From positions 62,001 through 126,000 of the forward strand of contig NZ_CAJPUX010000005.1 in NCBI RefSeq assembly GCF_905397285.1: a DNA stretch of 64,000 nucleotides, in the 5' to 3' direction. Under the pieces are notes generated by a model, which ran no database searches, was not told the DNA's origin, and saw only the letters and a program-made list of their open reading frames with translations. A program made the position numbers and the translations under genes. Shown here in pieces: positions 35,598-43,910 of this stretch (position 1 is the first letter of the stretch; each line of letters begins with the position of its first letter). The DNA comes from Cupriavidus plantarum (GTDB lineage: Bacteria; Pseudomonadota; Gammaproteobacteria; Burkholderiales; Burkholderiaceae).

Positions 35598-36890
35598 TCA
35601 AACCAGCCCGACGTCGCGCGGCGCCACGCCCGGAAAGACCTGCGACAGCCTGCGCGCGTCGAGCCCATACAGCCGCTGGAACACGCCGCCAAGCACCGCC
35701 CGATAGTCGTTTAGCACAGGCCAGTCGCGATCCTGGTTCAACGTCTCGCGCGACACCGCGACCTGTTCCCCGGCCATGCGCCCGCCCTTCACGTTGCCGC
35801 CGGCCACCCAGTAGACCGTGCCATGGCCATGGTCCGTGCCGCGCGTGCCATTCTCGCGGAACGTGCGGCCGAACTCGGAGATGACGACGACGGTGGTCTG
35901 ATTCCACATCGGGCCCATCTCCTCCGCAAAGCCGGCGATGCCGCGGCCGAGGTTGTCGAGCAGGCCCGCGAGCTGGCCCTGCGCGCCGCCTTCGTTGACA
36001 TGGGTGTCCCATCCGCCGACGTCGATAAAGCCCACGTTGAAGCGGTCGCGCATCAGGCCGCCCATCCTTCTGGCCTCCTGCTCGAAGCCGCGGGCGGAGA
36101 GCGAACGCCGGTTGGCGGCCTGCATCTCCTGCATGCGCGCGGCCATCGCGTTATCGCCGCCAGCCATGTCCACACGCATCGCTTCGTCCCGCCGCTTTTG
36201 CGCATCGGCCTGTTCGGCCACCGCCTGGCGGATGTCGAAGCCCTCCGCGATGACGGACTCGAATCGCGTGCCCGCGTACATCTGCGCGAGCATGCGTGTC
36301 TGCCGCGCGTCGAATGGCGTGCGGCCGGTGCCCTTGAGCGAGACGTTGGGCACGTTGGCACTGCCGGTCAGCACCATCGGCAGGCCATCGGTGAATGCCA
36401 CAGGTGCGGCCTGCCCGCCCATCGACGTCGCGAGGCGGTTCAGGAAGCCGCTGCCGCGCGGGGCGGCGGTTTGCCCAGCGCCGGCGGGCGGGCCGCCGGC
36501 TTCGATGCCGTCCTGCGTTTCGAAGTGGCTGCGGGACAGGTCGTCAGTGCCGGCGAATGGGATGAAGGCGAGTTGCCTCCGCTGCCATAGCGGCAGCATG
36601 GTGGCGCCGAGCGCGGGGTGCAGCGCCCACGCATCCGTCCCCAGCGCGAGCGCGGCGGCGGGGTCGGGACCCGCGCCTTCGGCCACGGGCTTGCGGATCG
36701 CGATGTTGGGGCGCGACGCATAGTAGAAATCGCTGCCCGCCGGCACCAGCACGTTGGCCGCATCGTAGCCGCCGCGCAGGAAGACGAGCAGGAAGCGCGC
36801 GTCGGCCTGCGCGGGCAGCGCGTACGCGCGCGAGACGACGGCCGGCAGCGCCAGCGCGCCGCAGAGCCTGAGCCAGTCGCGCCTATTCAT
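35598..36890 (-). CDS. DUF1501 protein, Tat-exported
   Basis: 430 residues from ATG 36890; two further in-frame ATGs at 36905 and 36920 lie in a 15-bp repeat and could also be used. The N-terminus MNRRDWLRLCGALALPAVVSRAYA is a twin-arginine signal. The body has the DUF1501 (alkaline-phosphatase-like fold) features: FLLVFLRGGYDAANVLVP, IPFAGTDDLSRSHFETQDGIE, GFIDVGGWDTHVNEGG, VVVISEFGRTFRENGTRGTDHGHGTVYWVAGGNVKGG. Asp and His residues could bind metal. The function of the family is unknown. It nearly always pairs with DUF1800, as here, downstream by about 100 bp. Confidence 0.92.
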   Translation of the reverse strand: MNRRDWLRLCGALALPAVVSRAYALPAQADARFLLVFLRGGYDAANVLVPAGSDFYYASRPNIAIRKPVAEGAGPDPAAALALGTDAWALHPALGATMLPLWQRRQLAFIPFAGTDDLSRSHFETQDGIEAGGPPAGAGQTAAPRGSGFLNRLATSMGGQAAPVAFTDGLPMVLTGSANVPNVSLKGTGRTPFDARQTRMLAQMYAGTRFESVIAEGFDIRQAVAEQADAQKRRDEAMRVDMAGGDNAMAARMQEMQAANRRSLSARGFEQEARRMGGLMRDRFNVGFIDVGGWDTHVNEGGAQGQLAGLLDNLGRGIAGFAEEMGPMWNQTTVVVISEFGRTFRENGTRGTDHGHGTVYWVAGGNVKGGRMAGEQVAVSRETLNQDRDWPVLNDYRAVLGGVFQRLYGLDARRLSQVFPGVAPRDVGLV

Positions 36891-36932
36891 GTTGCCACCC
36901 CCCATGGTGCCCCCCCGCATGGTGCCACCCCC
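36888..36932. repeat. 15-bp tandem repeat over the DUF1501 start codon, 3 units
   Basis: Three 15-bp units (CATGGTGCCACCCCC and variants) each contain, on the minus strand, a G-run followed by an in-frame ATG. The result is three stacked start sites at 36920, 36905 and 36890. Confidence 0.85.
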
Positions 36933-36992
36933 ATCGCGCTACCCCGCAGCGCGTTGCGTGCTTTGCATCCATGACGCCCTCCCGCATCGTTG

Positions 36993-38552
36993 TCATCGTT
37001 GCATCCATTCCGGCGAACTCAACAGCACCGTATTCCACTCCGCCTGAGACTCGGCCTGCGCCAGCGCGGCGCGCGTGGACGGCCCGAGCGTGCCCTCGAT
37101 CGTGTCGTAGAACATGCGGCTGTTGGCCACGGGAAATCCGCGCCGCGCCGTGGGCTTGCCGTCGTCGCCCGCGAACAGTCCCGCCGGGCCGCTGCCGATC
37201 GCCCGCGCGATTTCGAACCGCCGGACCATCTGGCCCGAACTGGCCCAGGCGCCTTCGGACGACGGATACCCATCGGGCGCGACATGCCCATACAGCGGCT
37301 CGCCAAGCTGATTGAGCCAGTTGATCACGGGCCGCAGATTGGTCACCTGCCGCCCGTCATACGCGAGCCGCATCGACGACACCACGAACACCATCGGATC
37401 CTTGAACTTGCGCGACCCGGACGCCAGCACACGATCGAACTCGGGTGCCAGGAACATCGTCGTCAACACCGCGCCGATATCGCCATCGGTCCGGGTGAAG
37501 GTCGCCACCATGCGATCGACGAGCGCGGGAGGCGGACTGTCGGCGACGAAATACTCGGCCAGCTTGCGCGAAATAAATCGCGCCGTGGCAGGATCGCGGC
37601 TAAGCACCGCCACCGCCTGCTCGACCTCGGCGAAGCCCGCCTGCGCACCCCCCGAAGGAATGCGCACACCCAGCAGTGTCTTCCCGCCGAAATCGTGCCG
37701 GGCGGGATTGAACTCGAACAACCCATCCGCGCGATACAACGCCGCCCGCTGCGGGTTGAGCTTCGGGGGTTCCCCACGCAGGTTCAGCCCCACGCCGGTC
37801 AGCACGCGCGCAAGTTCCTGCACGTCTTGCTGGGTATAACGCGACCCGCTAGCGCCGCCAGAGACGCCGAGCGTATGGAGCTCCATCAGCTCGCGCGCAT
37901 AGTTCTCGTTGACGCGATTCGCCGCGCTCTGCGCGTTGTCGAGGTAGTCCAGCATCGCCGGCGCGGTGACCGTCGCCATCACGAGGTCGCGGAACCTGCC
38001 GAACACATGCGGCCGGATCGCGCGCTCCTCGTACTCCGGCAGCATCCACCGCACCTGCCCCTTGTTCGCGTAGACGTTGAAATGATTGAGCCAGAACCAC
38101 GTCATCTGCTCGCGGAGCTGCGACGGGGAATACAGCGCGCGCAGCAGATGCCGCCGGCTCGCATCGAGCACGACCTCGCGCCCGTCCCTGTTGAGCGATT
38201 CACGCGCCTGCTGCTTTTCATCGCCATCGGGCAGCGCATTGACGCGCTGGCGTGCCGCGCGCAGGGCCGCGAACCGCGTGGGCCCGTCCTGCGTGGCGAT
38301 CGGCAGCGCGGCGATCATGCCCGCCAGTTCGGGCGGATCCGCGACCGGCTGCTTCAGTTGTTCCTCGAGGTACCGCTGGCGGCCCACGGCCTTGAGTCGC
38401 GCGATGCTGGCCTGATCGGCGCCGAAGCTCACGGTATTGAGCCAATGGAGGTCCTTCGTGGAGAGCGTCCCCTCCGGCGCGGCTGGCGCCTGCGCACACG
38501 CGGCCAGCAGAGCCGTGGCCGCCAGCAAAAAGACACGTCGAACCATCCGCAT
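36993..38552 (-). CDS. DUF1800 protein, putative lipoprotein
   Basis: 519 residues from ATG 38552, where a G-rich site precedes two close ATGs. The signal peptide ends in ALLAAC, a lipobox. Family blocks include WLNTVSFGADQASIARLKAVGRQRYLEEQL, LREQMTWFWLNHFNVYANKGQVRWMLPEYEERAIRPHVFGRFRDLVMATVTAPAMLDYLDNAQS, NENYARELMELHTLGVSGG and YTQQDVQELARVLTGVGLN. That places it firmly in DUF1800. No enzymatic role is known; it is thought to act with the partner DUF1501 in the cell envelope. The downstream partner confirms the usual two-gene operon. Confidence 0.92.
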   Translation of the reverse strand: MRMVRRVFLLAATALLAACAQAPAAPEGTLSTKDLHWLNTVSFGADQASIARLKAVGRQRYLEEQLKQPVADPPELAGMIAALPIATQDGPTRFAALRAARQRVNALPDGDEKQQARESLNRDGREVVLDASRRHLLRALYSPSQLREQMTWFWLNHFNVYANKGQVRWMLPEYEERAIRPHVFGRFRDLVMATVTAPAMLDYLDNAQSAANRVNENYARELMELHTLGVSGGASGSRYTQQDVQELARVLTGVGLNLRGEPPKLNPQRAALYRADGLFEFNPARHDFGGKTLLGVRIPSGGAQAGFAEVEQAVAVLSRDPATARFISRKLAEYFVADSPPPALVDRMVATFTRTDGDIGAVLTTMFLAPEFDRVLASGSRKFKDPMVFVVSSMRLAYDGRQVTNLRPVINWLNQLGEPLYGHVAPDGYPSSEGAWASSGQMVRRFEIARAIGSGPAGLFAGDDGKPTARRGFPVANSRMFYDTIEGTLGPSTRAALAQAESQAEWNTVLLSSPEWMQR

Positions 38553-38857
38553 GCTTACGCCCCCTGTTTTTCGCCGGCTCGCGCCTCGAATGCTGTTTTG
38601 ACGGCTGGCCGCCGCTTTGGTTGACGCGGCCGCGGCCGAGAGTGTTACGAAAGATTGAATGACGCACCGCACTCGCGCCCCAGAACGCCCCAGAAACGCC
38701 GTCATTGCGTTGTCACACAAGGCGGACACAATGCGCGGCAATCGGAAGGAACGGGCGCAAGTCTCCGCAGTGCAGCACAGGAATTTCTTGACGCCCGCTT
38801 TTTCGGGACTTGAATGAAAACGATTTCATTTGCACCAAGACCGTCGCTGGAGCGCCC
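38553..38857. other. Intergenic region between the DUF1800 gene and the LacI regulator
   Basis: 305 bp of divergent spacer. It holds a TTGACG box (38788-38793) that may be the -35 of the lacI-type operon, and the operator described separately. No other gene is visible. Confidence 0.5.
38813..38830 (+). promoter_or_regulatory. LacI/GalR-type operator of the ABC-phosphodiesterase operon
   Basis: AATGAAAACGATTTCATT is an inverted repeat about a central CG with 7 of 8 arm positions matching. That is the standard LacI/GalR/CcpA-family operator form. It lies where a -10 box would be expected for TTGACG at 38788, so binding would repress the gene for the regulator and everything after it. Confidence 0.75.
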
Positions 38858-39982
38858 GTGAGCCCGAGCCAACCGCCGTCACCGCCGTCCCCCACGATGC
38901 CTGATCCGGCATCGCCGCGCGCCGCTGCGGACAGCCACGGCGTGACGCTGGCCGACGTCGCGGAAGCCGCCCGGGTCTCGCTCGCCACGGCCTCCCGCGT
39001 GTTCAGTCATCCCCAGCTGGTGCGCGAGTCCACGGCGCGACGGGTGCACGAAGCCGCGGAACGCCTGAGCTTCCGCCCCAACCTGCTCGGCGCCAAGCTG
39101 CGCGCGCAGCAGACGCGCATTCTCGGGGTCATGCTGCCGACGCTGGAGAACGCCGTATTTGCCGAGTGCTGGCGCGGGATCGAGCAGGCCGCAATGGCCG
39201 AGGGCTATTCGCTGATGCTGGTCACCAGCGGCTACGAAGCGGCGCGCGAGCGCGAACGCGTGGAATACTTGCTCCGCCATCGCGTCGATGGGCTCGTGCT
39301 CACCGTCGCCGACGCCACGCGCAGCGCCGTGCTCGACCAGCTCGATGCCGAAGGCGTGCCCTATGTGCTCGCCTACAACCAGGCCGCCGAACATGGATCG
39401 CGGCATTCCGTGTCCGTCGATAACCGCACGAGCGCGTGCGAAGGCGTGCAGGCGCTGATCGCCGCCGGCCACCGCCGTATCGCCGTAGTGTCGGGCGCGT
39501 TCATGGCGTCCGACCGCGCAAGGCAACGCTATGCGGGCTACGAGGACGCCATGCGCGCGCGGGGTCTGCAACCGGCGCCGCCCGTCAACCTGCCTTCGCA
39601 CATCGCAAGCAACGCGATCCACACGGGCGCGCGGATCGGCGAGTTGATGGGCGCGCCGGACGCGCCCACCGCCTTCTTCTGCACGAACGATCTGCTCGCC
39701 ATCGGCCTGATCTCCGACCTCAAGCGCCTTGGCCTGCGTGTGCCGCGCGACGTGTCGGTGCTGGGCTACGACGGTATCGCGCTCGGCACGCTGGTCGAGC
39801 CGCCGCTGGCCACCGTCGTGCAACCGAACGCCGACATCGGCACGCATGCGGTCAGGCAATTGCTGACGCGCTTGCATGCCGCGGGTGAACGCGCCCACGC
39901 CACCATCACGCTCCTGCCCCATGCCCTGCGCGTGACGGGCACCGTCGCGCCGCCCCCAAAGACTGCCACCCCCCTGCTCTAA
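38858..39982 (+). CDS. LacI-family transcriptional regulator
   Basis: 374 residues from GTG 38858, which has a GGAG site 5 nt upstream; the open frame reaches back to 38810 but would then start inside the operator. The DNA-binding domain reads VTLADVAEAARVSLATASRVFSHPQLVRESTARRVHEAAERLSFRPNLLGAKLRAQQTRILGVMLP, with hinge helix after it. The effector domain has FAECWRGIEQAAMAEGYSLMLVTSGYEAARERERVEYLLRHRVDGLVLTVADA and TAFFCTNDLLAIGLISDLKRLGLRVPRDVSVLGYDGI. It heads a run of five transport and hydrolase genes on the same strand, 30 bp from the first, so it is probably their repressor. Confidence 0.95.
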   Translation: MSPSQPPSPPSPTMPDPASPRAAADSHGVTLADVAEAARVSLATASRVFSHPQLVRESTARRVHEAAERLSFRPNLLGAKLRAQQTRILGVMLPTLENAVFAECWRGIEQAAMAEGYSLMLVTSGYEAARERERVEYLLRHRVDGLVLTVADATRSAVLDQLDAEGVPYVLAYNQAAEHGSRHSVSVDNRTSACEGVQALIAAGHRRIAVVSGAFMASDRARQRYAGYEDAMRARGLQPAPPVNLPSHIASNAIHTGARIGELMGAPDAPTAFFCTNDLLAIGLISDLKRLGLRVPRDVSVLGYDGIALGTLVEPPLATVVQPNADIGTHAVRQLLTRLHAAGERAHATITLLPHALRVTGTVAPPPKTATPLL

Positions 39983-40012
39983 CCACTCCACACTTCAACC
40001 GAGGGAGCTCCC

Positions 40013-41032
40013 ATGCCATCCAAGTTTTCACGCCCGCTCCGCTGGCTCGCCATGGCCCTGACGGCCGCGGCCTTCAGCCAGGGCGTCGCCGCACAGACCG
40101 CCATCTGCTACAACTGCCCGCCCGAGTGGGCGGACTGGGCCGCGCAGATCCGCGCGATCAAGGAAAAGACTGGCGTCACGGTGCCGCTCGACAACAAGAA
40201 CTCGGGCCAGTCGCTGGCCCAGCTCGTCGCCGAGAAGGCCAGCCCCGTCGCGGACGTGACGTACCTCGGCGTGACCTTCGGCATCCAGGCCAAGGCCGCC
40301 GGCGTGACCGCGCCGTACAAACCCGCGCACTTCGACGAGATTCCGGACGGCCTCAAGGATCCGCAAGGCAACTGGTTCGCGATCCATTCCGGCACGCTGG
40401 GTTTCATGGTCAACGTCGACGCGCTGCGCGGCAAGCCCGTGCCGCAGTCGTGGGCGGACCTGCTCAAGCCCGAATACAAGGGCCTGATCGGCTATCTCGA
40501 CCCGGCCAGCGCGTTCGTCGGTTACGTCGGTGCAGTGGCTGCCAATCAGGCCATGGGCGGTTCCCTCGACAACTTCGGCCCGGCCTTCAAGTTCTTCAAG
40601 GACCTGCAGAAGAACCAGCCGATCGTGCCGAAGCAGACCGCCTACGCACGCGTGCTGTCGGGCGAGATCCCCATCCTGCTCGACTATGACTTCAACGCCT
40701 ACCGCGCACGCTACAAGGACAAGGCCAACGTCGCCTTCGTGATTCCGAAGGAAGGCACCGTGGTTGTCCCGTACGTGATGAGCCTCGTCAACAAGGCACC
40801 GCATGAAGCCGAAGGCAAGAAGGTGCTGGACTTCGTGCTGTCGGATGCCGGCCAGGCGCTGTGGGCCAACGCCTATCTGCGTCCGGTGCGCGCGAGCGCC
40901 GCGGTGCCGAAGGACGTCGCCGCACGCTTCCTGCCCGCCGCCGACTATGCCCGCGCCAAGCCCGTGGACTTCGGCAAGATGGCTGACGTGCAGAAGGCGT
41001 TCAGCGAGCAGTACCTGAAGGAAGTGCGATAA
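40013..41032 (+). CDS. ABC transporter substrate-binding protein (iron/phosphonate-type)
   Basis: 339 residues with a Sec signal peptide ending GVAAQ-TAICYN. The mature N-terminus has an unusual CYNC motif. The chain has the COG1840-type fold: ICYNCPPEWADWAAQIRAIKEKTGVTVPLDNKNSGQSLAQLVAEKASPVADVTYLG, FAIHSGTLGFMVNVDALRGKPVPQSWADLLKPEYKGLIGYLDPASAFVGY, and SDAGQALWANAYLRPVR near the end. Relatives bind Fe3+, thiamine or 2-aminoethylphosphonate. Here no Tyr-rich iron site is obvious. It is followed by permease and ATPase genes. Confidence 0.92.
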   Translation: MPSKFSRPLRWLAMALTAAAFSQGVAAQTAICYNCPPEWADWAAQIRAIKEKTGVTVPLDNKNSGQSLAQLVAEKASPVADVTYLGVTFGIQAKAAGVTAPYKPAHFDEIPDGLKDPQGNWFAIHSGTLGFMVNVDALRGKPVPQSWADLLKPEYKGLIGYLDPASAFVGYVGAVAANQAMGGSLDNFGPAFKFFKDLQKNQPIVPKQTAYARVLSGEIPILLDYDFNAYRARYKDKANVAFVIPKEGTVVVPYVMSLVNKAPHEAEGKKVLDFVLSDAGQALWANAYLRPVRASAAVPKDVAARFLPAADYARAKPVDFGKMADVQKAFSEQYLKEVR

Positions 41033-41052
41033 GCCGACGCTCGCCTCACCGC

Positions 41053-41072
41053 CCCTCTCCCCACGGAGAGGG
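41053..41072. repeat. Short palindromic intergenic element, copy 2
   Basis: A perfect 8-bp stem (CCCTCTCC / GGAGAGGG) with a CCAC loop lies between the binding-protein and permease genes. In an operon such a hairpin can limit transcription of downstream genes and stabilise the upstream message, which would favour the binding protein. Confidence 0.65.
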
Positions 41073-41092
41073 ACAACCACTCTGTCACTGCC

Positions 41093-41911
41093 ATGACTCA
41101 GAGATCCAACACGTTATTCCTCTTCGCGCTGCCGGCACTGGTCGTCTTCCTCGCGTTCTTCTGCCTGCCGATGGCAAGACTCATCGAAGTCAGCCTGACC
41201 GGCAAGGACGGCGCGTCGGTGTACTGGACCGTGCTCAGCAGCCCGCGCTACCTCCACAGCCTGATGGTGACGGTACTGCTGTCCGCCTCGGTGACGCTCG
41301 TCACGCTGGCCATCGCCGGCGTCGCGGGCACCTTCCTGCAACGGCATACCGTGCCCGGCAAGGCCGTGATCGTCGCGATGCTGACGTTCCCGCTCGCGTT
41401 CCCGGGCGTGGTCATCGGCTTCATGGTCATCATGCTGGGCGGCCGCAACGGCCTGCTCGCCACGATCGGCGACGCGCTGGCCGGCGAGCGCTGGACCTTC
41501 GCCTATGGGCTCACGGGCCTGTTCGTGGGATACCTGTATTTCTCGATCCCGCGCGTGATCCTGACCGTCATGGCCGCCGTCGAGAAACTCGACGCCTCGC
41601 TCGAAGAAGCCGCGCGCTCACTCGGCGCGGGACCGTGGCGAGTGGTGCGCGACGTGATGCTGCCCGCGCTGATGCCCGCCATGCTGTCGAGCGGCGCGAT
41701 CTGCTTCGCGACGAGCATGGGCGCGTTCGGCACCGCCTTCACGCTCGCGACGCAGCTCGACGTGCTGCCGCTCACGATCTACAACGAGTTCACCAACTAC
41801 GCCAACTTCGGCATGGCCGCCGCGCTGTCGATCGTGCTGGGCGTGGTCACGTGGGCGATGCTGGCGGTCGCACGCTGGTTCTCTGGCGACGCGGTCGCCG
41901 CCACGGCATAA
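41093..41911 (+). CDS. ABC transporter permease, subunit 1
   Basis: 272 residues with six predicted helices: FLFALPALVVFLAFFCLPMARLIEVSL, LHSLMVTVLLSASVTLVTLAIAGVAGTFLQR and so on. The coupling loop EAARSLGAGPWRVVRDVMLPALMPAMLSSGAICFATSMGAFGTAFTLA is the EAA motif that docks on the ATPase. It matches binding-protein-dependent permeases of the Fe3+/spermidine/phosphonate class. It ends 11 bp before the second permease, whose AGGAG site lies in the gap. Confidence 0.92.
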   Translation: MTQRSNTLFLFALPALVVFLAFFCLPMARLIEVSLTGKDGASVYWTVLSSPRYLHSLMVTVLLSASVTLVTLAIAGVAGTFLQRHTVPGKAVIVAMLTFPLAFPGVVIGFMVIMLGGRNGLLATIGDALAGERWTFAYGLTGLFVGYLYFSIPRVILTVMAAVEKLDASLEEAARSLGAGPWRVVRDVMLPALMPAMLSSGAICFATSMGAFGTAFTLATQLDVLPLTIYNEFTNYANFGMAAALSIVLGVVTWAMLAVARWFSGDAVAATA

Positions 41912-41922
41912 GGAGCGAGACC

Positions 41923-42846
41923 ATGGCCCCCTCCCGCCGCTCCGCGCAGTATTGGCTCCAGCTCGCCCTCACGCTGGCGTTGTGTGTCTTCATGGTGATA
42001 CCGGTCGTGCTCTCCGTGCTGGCCGGCCTGACCAACAACATCTTCGTCGGCCTGTCCAGCGGCCTGACCACGCGGTGGCTCGTCGAGGTCTGGTCGCTCT
42101 ATCGCGGCACGATCTTCCTCTCGCTCGGCATCGCGCTCGCCTGCCTCGCCTGCACGCTTGTGCTTGGCGTGCCCGCCGCGTACTACATGGCGCTGCGCCG
42201 CAATCGCGTCACGCGCATCATCGAAGAATTGCTGATGCTGCCCGTCGCGCTGCCGGGCCTCGCCACCGCGCTTGGCCTGATCCTGCTGTACGGCGGCTGG
42301 CAGTCGCTGCGCACGAGCTGGGTCTTCATCCTGATCGGCCACGTGCTGTTCACGCTGCCGTTCATGGTGCGGTCGGTGCTGGCGATCCTGTCCGCCATCG
42401 ATATCCGCACGCTGGAAGACGCGGCCGCGAGCCTCGGCGCCACGCGCCTCCAGCGGTTCTTCACGGTCGTGCTGCCGAACTGCCGCCAGGGCATCCTCGC
42501 CGGCGCGCTGATGGTGGTCACGCTGTCGGTGGGCGAGTTCAACCTCACGTGGATGCTACATACGCCCACCACGCAAACGCTCCCCGTGGGGCTTGCCGAC
42601 AGCTATGCGTCAATGCGGCTCGAGATCGGCTCGGCCTACACCATCGTCTTCTTTGTCATGATCATTCCCTTGCTCGTCGTCATGCAGGCCATGAGCGCCG
42701 CGGGCGCCCGCGCGCGCCGGCATATTGCCGAACCGGCGATCAGCGAACCGACTACCGCCGCGCCGATGACGGGTTCCACGAATAACGCCACGAACGCCGC
42801 CACGAACGCCACGACGAACCAGAATGCGGAGACCCGCCATGCATGA
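41923..42846 (+). CDS. ABC transporter permease, subunit 2
   Basis: 307 residues from ATG 41923, preceded by AAGGAGCG. Six helices are visible, with the EAA loop EDAAASLGATRLQRFFTVVLPNCRQGILAGALMVVTLSVGEFNLTWML. It should pair with the upstream permease as a heterodimer. The last 40 residues are unusual: a cytoplasmic tail rich in Thr, Asn and Ala that is built on four 12-bp repeats (42778-42825). The stop overlaps the ATPase start by 8 bp. Confidence 0.92.
   Translation: MAPSRRSAQYWLQLALTLALCVFMVIPVVLSVLAGLTNNIFVGLSSGLTTRWLVEVWSLYRGTIFLSLGIALACLACTLVLGVPAAYYMALRRNRVTRIIEELLMLPVALPGLATALGLILLYGGWQSLRTSWVFILIGHVLFTLPFMVRSVLAILSAIDIRTLEDAAASLGATRLQRFFTVVLPNCRQGILAGALMVVTLSVGEFNLTWMLHTPTTQTLPVGLADSYASMRLEIGSAYTIVFFVMIIPLLVVMQAMSAAGARARRHIAEPAISEPTTAAPMTGSTNNATNAATNATTNQNAETRHA
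42778..42825. repeat. 12-bp tandem repeat, 4 units
   Basis: Units with consensus ACGAACGCCACG code for Thr-Asn-Ala-Thr repeats at the C-terminus of the second permease. Confidence 0.8.
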
Positions 42847-43903
42847 ACCCACGACCATCCGCCTGCGCCAGTGCGCCAAGACCTTTGCCGATGGCACGCG
42901 CGCGCTCCATCCGCTCGACCTCGACATCGGCGCGGCCGAAACCGTCGTGCTGCTTGGTCCGTCCGGCTGCGGCAAGACGACAACGCTGCGCATCATCGCC
43001 GGCCTGGAGCAGCCCGACGCCGGTGGTGAAGTCTGGTTCGGCGACAACCGCGTGACGGACCTGCCCATCGAGCGCCGCGGCGTCGGCATGGTGTTCCAGA
43101 GCTACGCGCTATTCCCGAACATGACCGTGGCCGAGAACATCGGCTATGGCCTGCGCGTGCGCAAGGTGGATGCCGCGACGCGCAAACGCCGTATCGACGA
43201 CATGCTCGCAATGATGCATCTGGGCCCGCTGGCGGATCGCCGCATCGACCAGTTGTCCGGCGGCCAGCGCCAGCGGGTGGCCCTCGCCCGCGCCATTGCC
43301 GTGCAGCCGCGCGTGCTGCTGCTCGACGAACCGCTGACCGCGCTCGACGCCAAGCTGCGGGACGCGCTGCGTGCGGACATCAACCAGCTGCTGCGCAGCC
43401 TCCATATCACCGCCGTGTACGTCACGCACGATCAGGCCGAAGCGATGGCGCTCGGCGACCGCATCATCGTGATGGACAAGGGCTGCATCGCGCAGGCCGG
43501 CTCGCCGCAGGACATCTATCGCGCGCCCGCCAACGCGTTCGTCGCGGACTTCATCGGCACGATGAACCACCTGCCCGCCGCCGCCGAAGGCAGCCTCTGG
43601 CGCGTGCCGGGCGGCGCGCTTCCGATGGCGGCATCCGTCTCGGGTGGGTACACATCCAACGCGTCGGCACGGCTGATGTTCCGGCCCGAGGACATCGCGC
43701 TGGTCCATCCCGACGACGCGCATCTGCAAGGCAGCGTCGTCACCGCGCTGTTCCTCGGCAACCATACCCGCCTGCTCGTCGACGTGGGCGCGGAGGCGCC
43801 GCTCATTGCCGATACCTCGCGCCGCGATGGCTGGCAGCCCGGCCAGCGTGTCGGCCTGCGTATCGACACCGATCACATGATTGCCTTGCCCCAGGCCGCC
43901 TGA
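42839..43903 (+). CDS. ABC transporter ATP-binding protein
   Basis: 354 residues from ATG 42839. The nucleotide-binding domain has Walker A GPSGCGKTTT, Q-loop VFQSYALFPNMTVAENIGYGL, signature LSGGQRQRVALARAIA, Walker B VLLLDEPLTALD and switch His in VTHDQAEAMALGDR. A C-terminal TOBE domain (FRPEDIALVHPDDAHLQGSVVTALFLGNHTRLLVDV) places it with PotA/FbpC/PhnT-type importers. It energises the two permeases. Its start lies inside the preceding gene, so translation is probably coupled. Confidence 0.95.
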   Translation: MHEPTTIRLRQCAKTFADGTRALHPLDLDIGAAETVVLLGPSGCGKTTTLRIIAGLEQPDAGGEVWFGDNRVTDLPIERRGVGMVFQSYALFPNMTVAENIGYGLRVRKVDAATRKRRIDDMLAMMHLGPLADRRIDQLSGGQRQRVALARAIAVQPRVLLLDEPLTALDAKLRDALRADINQLLRSLHITAVYVTHDQAEAMALGDRIIVMDKGCIAQAGSPQDIYRAPANAFVADFIGTMNHLPAAAEGSLWRVPGGALPMAASVSGGYTSNASARLMFRPEDIALVHPDDAHLQGSVVTALFLGNHTRLLVDVGAEAPLIADTSRRDGWQPGQRVGLRIDTDHMIALPQAA

Positions 43904-43910
43904 TACCAGC

